Shown here piece by piece: positions 58,535 to 64,000 of a DNA stretch of 64,000 nucleotides (position 1 is the stretch's first letter; every line of letters begins with the position of its first letter). The DNA comes from UBA2988 sp965237965 (lineage in GTDB: Bacteria; Gemmatimonadota; Gemmatimonadetes; Longimicrobiales; Gaopeijiaceae), in NCBI GenBank assembly GCA_965237965.1, contig CBDEGT010000002.1:248001-312000 (forward strand). Direction: 5' to 3'. A program made the translations under genes and the position numbers. The notes under the pieces are model-generated. The model ran no database searches. It worked only from the letters and a program-made list of their open reading frames with translations, and was not told the origin of the DNA.

Positions 58535-59277
58535 GCCGGCGCGATCCGCTTGAACAGGAAGCGGGGCGTGAGACGGAGCCCCCACGAGACCATCGCCCAC
58601 CAGCCCGGTACGTAGAACACGTCTCGGCGACCATCGAGTCCGCGCGCGATCCGATGGGCGGCATCCTCGGTGGTGATCGAAGGTGGAAAGGCGCGCGCGT
58701 CTTGCGCGAGCATGCGGGTACGCACGTAGCCGGGCTTCACCGTGGTCACCCGCACGCCGGTCCCGTGCAGCCGATGACGGAGACCCTCGAGGTAGGCGTC
58801 GAGCGCGGCCTTCGACGCGGAGTAAGCCGGATTCCCCTTCCGCCCCCGATCACCGGCGATCGAACCCACCGCTGCGATCCGACCACGGCCCGCGACCGCC
58901 ATGTAATCGGCGGCGTGCTCGAGCATACGGAGCGCACCGACGGCGTTCACCTCCATCATGAGCGCGGCGGCCTGACCGCGTTCATCGGGGCCACCGCCCC
59001 CCAACATCACTCCGGCCACGTACACGAAGAGATCGATCTGTCCGAGGGCGAGCGCAGCCTCGTGGAATGCAGGCCCCGAGCGCACAGGGTCGGTCGCGTC
59101 CCAGGAGACTCCGACCACCGCCTCTCCGGGCGACACCGAGCGCGCCGCGGCCACCGCGGCGTCGAGCCGCTCTGAATTGCGCCCCAACAGAGCGACGCAC
59201 CAGCCCCTTCGCGCGTACTCGATGGCCAGCGCGAGCCCGATCCCGTCCGTCGCACCCGCGAGCGCCACGTGCTTCAT
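58531..59277 (-). CDS. DprE2-like short-chain dehydrogenase
   Basis: 248-residue SDR that would reduce the keto intermediate to decaprenylphospho-arabinose. Seen: HVALAGATDGIGLALAIEYA (TGxxxGIG), LFVYVAGVMLG (NAG-like position), IAAVGSIAGDRGRKGNPAYS with YSASK, and VTTVKPGYVRTRML. The C-terminal YVPGWWAMVSWGLRLTPRFL hydrophobic tail matches DprE2-type SDRs. Start is ATG 59277, or GTG 59283 overlapping the UbiA stop. Assignment rests mainly on the DprE1 and UbiA neighbours. Confidence 0.85.
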   Translation of the reverse strand: MKHVALAGATDGIGLALAIEYARRGWCVALLGRNSERLDAAVAAARSVSPGEAVVGVSWDATDPVRSGPAFHEAALALGQIDLFVYVAGVMLGGGGPDERGQAAALMMEVNAVGALRMLEHAADYMAVAGRGRIAAVGSIAGDRGRKGNPAYSASKAALDAYLEGLRHRLHGTGVRVTTVKPGYVRTRMLAQDARAFPPSITTEDAAHRIARGLDGRRDVFYVPGWWAMVSWGLRLTPRFLFKRIAPA

Positions 59278-59279
59278 GC

Positions 59280-60191
59280 TCACGCCGCCAGCCACAGTGT
59301 GACCGCCATGGCCGCGACCACGACCCAGCTCACGCGATCGCGGAGCGCGAACAACAGCGGATCCTCGTGCATCAGCCCGCGGTTAGCGAGTAGCCAGACC
59401 CGCCCAAGCCAGTAGAGTAGGACCGGCAGCCCCAGCCAGAGGACGTCGGGACTGCTGTACAGCTGTGCGACCTCGTCGCCTGTGATGTAAAGGCAATACA
59501 CTAACGCGCTCGCTACCGAGCAACCCGCTCCGAACCCGAGCAACACGGGAAGGTCGCCCACCTCCCAGCCTCGCCCGCCGAGCTGCTCCTCATCGCGGCT
59601 GGCCACGCTGAACGACTCGGCCACACGTTTCACGATCGCGAGCGACGAGAAGAGGAATACCGTGAACGCGAGGAACCAGCGCGAGAGCGGCACTTGCACC
59701 ACGGCCGCACCCGCGACGATACGCGACGTGTACAGCGCACCCAGCACCATCACGTCGAGCACCACGACACGCTTGAGCCCGAACGAGTACAACGTGGTGA
59801 GCACCAGATAGGCGGCCCAGACCTGGATGAACTGGGCAGGCAGGCGCCACGCGATCGCCAGCGCCACAGCCGCGAGCAGGGTAGCGACTGCGGCGGCGGC
59901 CCCCGTTCCGACCTGGCCGGCCGCCAGGGGTCGGAGCCGTTTGACGGGATGCGCGCGATCGTGCTCCAGGTCCGCGAGGTCGTTGATCAAGTAGACCGCG
60001 GAGGCCAGCAGCGAGAACGAGAGGAAGCCGAGCAGGAGGGGCGCTAGCACCTCCTGCGTGGGCGCCAGGTGGGCGGCCAACGCGGGAAGCGCCAGCAGGA
60101 GGTTCTTTGCCCACTGGTGCACCCGGACGGCTCGCGCCCAGGTGAGCGGCAGCAGAGTGTTCTTGCTCGGGAGCTCCGTCGCGACGCGCAC
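59280..60191 (-). CDS. UbiA-family prenyl-phosphate phosphoribosyltransferase (Rv3806c-like)
   Basis: 303-residue membrane protein with about nine helices. The first Asp-rich motif is NDLADLEHDRAHPVKRLRPL and the N-terminal RVHQWAKNLLLALPALAA matches the decaprenyl-phosphate 5-phosphoribosyltransferase branch of UbiA rather than quinone or heme enzymes. It would attach phosphoribose from PRPP to a polyprenyl phosphate. The second Asp motif is less clear (SVASRDEEQLGGRG region). GTG 60191 has AGGA 9 bases upstream. It is followed by the DprE2- and DprE1-like genes. Confidence 0.87.
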   Translation of the reverse strand: MRVATELPSKNTLLPLTWARAVRVHQWAKNLLLALPALAAHLAPTQEVLAPLLLGFLSFSLLASAVYLINDLADLEHDRAHPVKRLRPLAAGQVGTGAAAAVATLLAAVALAIAWRLPAQFIQVWAAYLVLTTLYSFGLKRVVVLDVMVLGALYTSRIVAGAAVVQVPLSRWFLAFTVFLFSSLAIVKRVAESFSVASRDEEQLGGRGWEVGDLPVLLGFGAGCSVASALVYCLYITGDEVAQLYSSPDVLWLGLPVLLYWLGRVWLLANRGLMHEDPLLFALRDRVSWVVVAAMAVTLWLAA

Positions 60192-60260
60192 GGGCGCTAT
60201 CCTACCGGTACGGCATCGCGTCGCGCCAGCGCGAGAACGCGTCGTCAATCCGGGTCAAGA

Positions 60261-61406
60261 CTACGGACGCCCGGGTCCGGGTGTGGAGCTACCCGCCGCC
60301 ACCTCGAGCACCCCCCGGTAAACCGGCGCGGTCGCGCGCACCGAATAGTGCTCCTCCACCGTTCGGCGCGCCTCGACACCGATCCGCTGCCGGAGTGCGG
60401 GATCGCGTATCAGTCGGCGCAGACGGTCCCCCCACTCCTCTGGCCCGTTCGCGAGGAAACCGTTCTCGCCGTCACGTACGATGTCCAGGTTGACCCCGAT
60501 CCGCTCTACTATCGGTGGAACCTCCAGGGCCATGTACTGGAGGGCCTTGAGACCGCTCTTCCCCATCACCCATTCATCGTGGGGGAGCGGGTAGACGCCT
60601 ACGTCGAGACGCCGAAGATCGTCCACCTCTGACTCCCTCCGCCAGGGAAGGGCCTGAACGAGCGCCCCGGGAATCCTGAACGCCGGCTCGCCGATCACGA
60701 GAACCTCGATCCCTTCGTCCCGCTGAAGCTGGCGCAGAACGTCGTCAAGCAGGTGGAGGTAGGGTGCGGTGCTGTGACTTCCGCTCCACCCCACCATCAC
60801 ACCTTGGGTTTCCCAACGCACGCCCCGCGGCTGATAGGTGTCGGTATCGATGGTGGAGGAGATGGTCGTCACGCGCGGGTTGTGGAGCCGCGCCCACCGC
60901 TCCTGGTATGGGGTGCACACGATCACCTGCCGCGCCAATCGGGTGATCTCGGAGATCTTGGCGCGCCCCCGCGCCCAGCGCATGAACGGATTAGCCGGCG
61001 AGCTGTGCGCGAGGTGGACGAGGTCGTCCAGGTCGTAGACGATCGGTACTCCCGCGCGCGCGAGCCTGCGCTCAATCCAAGGAGGACCTACCGGAGCGGC
61101 CTCCAAGTGGACGTACACGAGGTCCGCGTGCAGAGCGTCGTCCGAGTCGCGCCTTCGGCGCGCCAGACCCCGCGCCAGCGCGCGCAGCTTCTCACGCCGG
61201 TTTCCCGAGCGGTAAAGCGCGGACCATCCCGCCTCGTCCCAGAACGGACGCACATCCACCTCCCAGCCATGCGCCCGCCAATCGTCGTAGTACTGCTCAA
61301 ATTTTAGGCGTTGACTGGGCGCACGGCCCTCTGGATACGGGCACAGAACGAGGAGCCGTCGGCCACCGCCCCGCGAGGCAACGCGGACCCCGCGATGGGA
61401 GGTCAC
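60261..61406 (-). CDS. Glycosyltransferase (GT4-like)
   Basis: 381 residues with GT-B features: LLVLCPYPEGRAPSQRLKFE, VYVHLEAAPVGPPWIERRLA, IVYDLDDLVHLAHSSPANPF, MVGWSGSHSTAPYLHLL and KSGLKALQYMALEVPPI near the donor site. This Asp-Leu-Asp-Asp type is common in bacterial surface-glycan loci. The GTG at 61406 overlaps the stop of the upstream fragment (GTGA). It lies just before the UbiA-like gene, so it might use the arabinose lipid donor, but that is conjecture. Confidence 0.87.
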   Translation of the reverse strand: MTSHRGVRVASRGGGRRLLVLCPYPEGRAPSQRLKFEQYYDDWRAHGWEVDVRPFWDEAGWSALYRSGNRREKLRALARGLARRRRDSDDALHADLVYVHLEAAPVGPPWIERRLARAGVPIVYDLDDLVHLAHSSPANPFMRWARGRAKISEITRLARQVIVCTPYQERWARLHNPRVTTISSTIDTDTYQPRGVRWETQGVMVGWSGSHSTAPYLHLLDDVLRQLQRDEGIEVLVIGEPAFRIPGALVQALPWRRESEVDDLRRLDVGVYPLPHDEWVMGKSGLKALQYMALEVPPIVERIGVNLDIVRDGENGFLANGPEEWGDRLRRLIRDPALRQRIGVEARRTVEEHYSVRATAPVYRGVLEVAAGSSTPGPGRP

Positions 61407-62085
61407 GCCGACCTCCCGAGCAGACCACGGTAGATGCTCTCGTAGGCGGCCACCCCGCCGTCCAGGGCGTAGCGCCGTTCGGCACAGGCGCGGCACCGGG
61501 CGGCCATCGTGGGGTCACGGACCAGAGCCACCAGGGCATCGGCGGCGGACGAGTATGCTTCCGGCGAGAAGCGCTCGACCACGGTGCCGATGCCGTCGTC
61601 TTCGATCACCGCGGCCGCGTCGCCGACGTTACGGTTGGCGAGAACCGGACGGCCAATGGCGAGGGACTCGCCGAACTTGGTCGCGGCCGAAGCAACCTTG
61701 GATCCGCCCGGTCGGATGAGAAAGTAGCTCGCCCACGCTTCGGCCAGGGCTTCGGGCACGCGCGCATGCGGGACACTCCGGATCTCGATTCGGTTCGCTA
61801 CGCCCGCGCGAACCGCGGCGGCGTGCACGCGCTCGCGCTCCTGGTTCACTACGAACAATAGGCGCGCAGCGCGCCGGCGAACAGGTGCGTGTGCACGACA
61901 TCGGGTCGCTCCCTTTCCACGACTACCCCGTGTTCCTGGCAGTGGTGGAGCGCACTGGGGCGCGAAGATCGCTGCCCGCGCGCCGCGCGTCTGGTGCCAC
62001 GCGACCAGCCCACCCGCCGCGGCGAGAGTGAGCAGCGGCTCGACAGGCGCGCGCATCCGCGGGCTCCCGTAGAAGACCAGCGCCA
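61403..62085 (-). pseudogene. Mosaic of at least three glycosyltransferase fragments
   Basis: Reading down the minus strand from the IS4-type element, three pieces appear. First is the C-terminal tail of a GT39-like membrane transferase (ALVFYGSPRMRAPVEPLL, about 62,090-61,990). Second, in another frame, is an N-terminal GT4 piece (HGVVVERERPDVVHTHLFAG, about 61,960-61,870, closed by TAG). Third is the C-terminal half of a GT4 (LLFVVNQERERVHAAAVRAG, FLIRPGGSKVASAATKFGES, DDGIGTVVERF) to 61,403. The last piece still ends with a GTGA overlap to the next gene. None can be a complete enzyme. Confidence 0.75.
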
Positions 62086-63420
62086 TCGCCAGCGTTGAAC
62101 CTGGGGAGTGAGGGCATGAGCAGAACCGTGACAGAGGCGCCGACAAGTGAGGACTGGGACCTGCTAGTATCGTTCTTCCCGAGCAACTGGCAGGAGCTGG
62201 CAGCGGAGACGGGAGCGCTGCGAGGGTTGCGCAAGGACAAGTCGCCGGAGAAGCTGCTGCGGACGCTGCTGATCCATCTCGGATGCGGGCATTCGCTGAG
62301 AGAAACGGTCGTGCGGGCTCGGCAGGCGAGCTTGGCGGATCTGTCGGACGTGGCGCTGCTGAAGCGGCTCCGGAAATCGCGGGACTGGCTGTATGCGTTG
62401 TGCGTGGAACTGTTCCGGGAGCACGGCATCGCGGTCTCGTCGGACGGGGGCTTCCAAGTGCGGGTCTTGGACGCCACGACCGTGCAGGAGCCGGGCCGGA
62501 CCGGATCGTTGTGGAGGCTGCATTACAGCGTCAACCTGCCTTCGTTGGGCTGCGACTTCTTCAAGCTGACCGGGACGGAAGGGTCCGGGGCGGGCGAGTC
62601 GTTCAAACAGTTTCCGATCCGTCCGGGTGACTACGTGCTGGCCGACCGGGCCTACTCGAACGCGGCCGGGATCCAGCATGTGGCGATGGCCGGCGGTCAC
62701 GTAACGGTGCGGGTGAACACCGGGACGCTGCCGCTGGAGACCGCGGACGGTCAGCCGTTCGAGTTGCTGACAGCCGTGGAATCCCTCGAGCGGCCTGGAC
62801 CGGTCGGCGCATGGGCGGTGCGCACGGCGGCCAAGGCCGGCCCCCCGGTCGCAGGCCGAATCTGCGCCGTGCGCAAGACCGACGAAGCGATCGCGGCCGC
62901 GCACGCCAAGATCCGCAAGACAGCCCAGCGCAAGCAAAGCCAGGTCCGGCCGCAAACCCTGCATTTTGCCCGCTACGTCATCGTCTTCACGACCTACCCC
63001 CCGGAGGAGTTCTCGCCAGCCGACGTTCTGGAATGGTACCGCCTACGCTGGCAGGTCGAGCTGGTCTTCAAGCGCTTCAAGTCCCTGGCCCGCCTCGGAC
63101 ATCTGCCGAAGTATGATGACGAAAGCGCGCAGGCCTGGCTGTACGGCAAACTGCTCGTGGCACTGCTGGTCGAGAAAGTCGTGCGCCACGCCGTGGCTAT
63201 TTCCCCCTGGGGATACGACGTCGCGACAACGTCAGCCCCGCAGCCCTTGGCGTGACTTCAAGTTCGCACTCCACCAAGTCGCACGGGCCATCGAACCGGA
63301 GTTCTCTCTCGAAAAGATGATCCGCGAGTGCAGCAAGATCTCGGCTTCCCTGGCCGAACCTCCAAGGCAGAGACTCAACCAGGTGGACCGCCACTTCCCG
63401 ATAAACTACACAAGTTAGCG
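62086..63420 (+). mobile_element. IS4-family insertion sequence (decayed)
   Basis: Contains one IS4-type transposase gene that is frameshifted near its 3' end. Ends are approximate: a left GCGTTGAACCTG...GGGGAGTG (about 62,083-62,108) weakly matches the inverse of the right end (GCGCTAACTTGTG...GGGAAGTG, from 63,424 inwards). No target duplication was recognised. It separates the glycosyltransferase mosaic from the plus-strand genes and probably marks one breakpoint of the rearranged locus. Confidence 0.6.
62116..63418 (+). pseudogene. IS4-family transposase, frameshifted
   Basis: DDE transposase with first Asp in VRVLDATTVQEPGRTGSLW, second in DYVLADRAYSNAAGIQHV, and the IS4 YREK-type signature YRLRWQVELVFKRFKSLARL. 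The first frame stops at 63255 after SPWGYDVATTS. The next frame continues naturally with PRSPWRDFKFALHQVARAIE and SLAEPPRQRLNQ to 63418. One base lost or gained between about 63,205 and 63,235 explains this. The ATG at 62116 is the preferred start. Confidence 0.88.
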
Positions 63421-63423
63421 CTT

Positions 63424-63558
63424 ATGGGAGAACGCCCCGTCCTCACGACGCTTCCGCTGGAACGGCCGGACCGACGGTTCCTCCGGCTCGAGAGACTCGC
63501 CCTCCGACTCGACCGCAAGGCGGGCGAGGAGGTGGTGGTCGCGCTCGTGCGGGCATGA
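63424..63558 (+). CDS. C-terminal fragment of an unknown gene after the IS4 element
   Basis: A 44-codon frame from ATG 63424 (MGERPVLTTLPLERPDRRFL) ends with a TGA that overlaps the next ATG (ATGA). The coupling suggests it is the surviving 3' end of a real gene cut by the element. The Arg/Leu-rich sequence is not recognised. It may no longer be expressed. Confidence 0.35.
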   Translation: MGERPVLTTLPLERPDRRFLRLERLALRLDRKAGEEVVVALVRA

Positions 63559-64000
63559 CGGCCCCGGGTCTTCCGCCCGTGGCAGTGATCGTCGTCCTCT
63601 ACAACTCGCGGCGCGTGCTCGGCTCCTGCCTCGATGCCCTCCAGGCCACCCGCTACACGGACCTGGAGGTCGTGCTCGTGGACAACGCTTCCTCGGACGA
63701 TTCGCTCGCGGTCGCGCGTGCCCATCCGCTGCGACCCCGCATCACCGAGAGCGACAGCAACCGGGGATGGGCAGGGGGGAACAACCTCGGCATCGTGGCA
63801 GCCCTCGAGGCGGGCAAACCGTATATCGTGCTGCTCAACCCGGACGTCGAGCTCGAGCCGGATTGGCTGCGGGACGCAATCACGCTCATGGAGGGGGATC
63901 CGTCCATCGGCATGCTCGACTTCGAGGGCTTGGACGGCAGTCCACCCACGCCTCGGACTGCGTCTCCGCCGCCCCTGTGGGGTACGGACGTGCCAGCGGC
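63555..64000 (+). CDS. Glycosyltransferase family 2 protein, N-terminal part (runs off window)
   Basis: 148 codons are visible. GT-A signs: VAVIVVLYNSRRVLGSCLDA, VVLVDNASSDDSLAVA, the rhamnosyltransferase-like SNRGWAGGNNLGIVA and the metal-binding VLLNPDVELEPDWL. It resembles WcaA/rhamnosyltransferase-type enzymes. The ATG overlaps the preceding stop. The C-terminal half and acceptor domain are outside the window. Confidence 0.9.
   Translation, partial: MTAPGLPPVAVIVVLYNSRRVLGSCLDALQATRYTDLEVVLVDNASSDDSLAVARAHPLRPRITESDSNRGWAGGNNLGIVAALEAGKPYIVLLNPDVELEPDWLRDAITLMEGDPSIGMLDFEGLDGSPPTPRTASPPPLWGTDVPA

Noticed and set aside
1..64000. tRNA, rRNA or riboswitch genes
   Set aside because: No cloverleaf, rRNA stretch or known riboswitch consensus was recognised by eye; a covariance-model scan would be needed to exclude short RNAs.

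Overview
The window is about 66% GC, densely coded DNA from a Gram-negative, diderm bacterium. It carries Tol-Pal, TatC, BamD, an LptD-like protein, Wza/Wzc and HldD genes. Many neighbouring genes are joined by ATGA or GTGA stop/start overlaps. Gene content and order (tatC-nrdR-cpoB-pal-tolB-tolA-tolR-tolQ, a Wza with a C-terminal membrane helix, and the hemA/hemX and hemB/rimI/tsaB chains) would fit Gemmatimonadota or a related soil or marine phylum. That assignment is inference; no rRNA or tRNA gene was recognised.

Layout. 1-13,974 (minus): LptD-like protein (cut by the window edge), TatC, NrdR, the whole Tol-Pal cluster, a GalE-like epimerase, HemA, a HemX/CcsA-like protein, a LysM protein, a decayed wecB, two TPR proteins and RadC. 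14,034-16,125 (plus): HldD and a glycosyltransferase with an in-frame amber codon. 16,222-26,265 (minus): a dehydrogenase remnant, Wzc, Wza, HemB, RimI, TsaB, TsaE, UvrB and a Rel/Spo protein. 26,402-27,603: IS5-type element. 27,604-34,232 (minus): polysaccharide genes (priming phosphotransferase, glycosyltransferases, two sulfotransferases, flippase, a broken polymerase/transferase junction). 34,356-35,656: IS3-type element. 35,700-40,401 (minus): SecA, NadD, BamD. 40,443-49,367 (minus): nucleotide-sugar genes (DegT aminotransferase, intein-bearing UDP-xylose synthase, UDP-glucose dehydrogenase, an RmlB/UDP-glucuronate epimerase chimera, RmlA, an ATP sulfurylase/epimerase chimera). 49,474-61,406 (minus): glycosyltransferases, a WecC-type dehydrogenase, a WecA fusion, an AsnB-like amidotransferase and a DprE1/DprE2/UbiA set for lipid-linked arabinofuranose. 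61,403-64,000: a mosaic of glycosyltransferase fragments, a frameshifted IS4-type element and the start of a family 2 glycosyltransferase.

How it works together. Ugd and Uxs would make UDP-glucuronate and UDP-xylose, RmlA/RmlB dTDP-sugars, and the UbiA/DprE1/DprE2 set prenyl-phospho-arabinose. The priming enzymes and glycosyltransferases would build repeat units, the flippase would move them across the membrane, and Wza/Wzc would export them. ATP sulfurylase plus two sulfotransferases suggests a sulfated polymer.

Main observations. (1) A complete 471-residue LAGLIDADG intein sits inside the UDP-xylose synthase, at the conserved RIFN/TYGP motif. (2) The polysaccharide genes are full of deletion scars: in-frame chimeras, internally deleted genes and strings of gene fragments. 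This is either real locus decay or an amplification/assembly artefact, and should be tested first. (3) A mycobacterial-type arabinofuranose donor pathway appears in a diderm polysaccharide locus.
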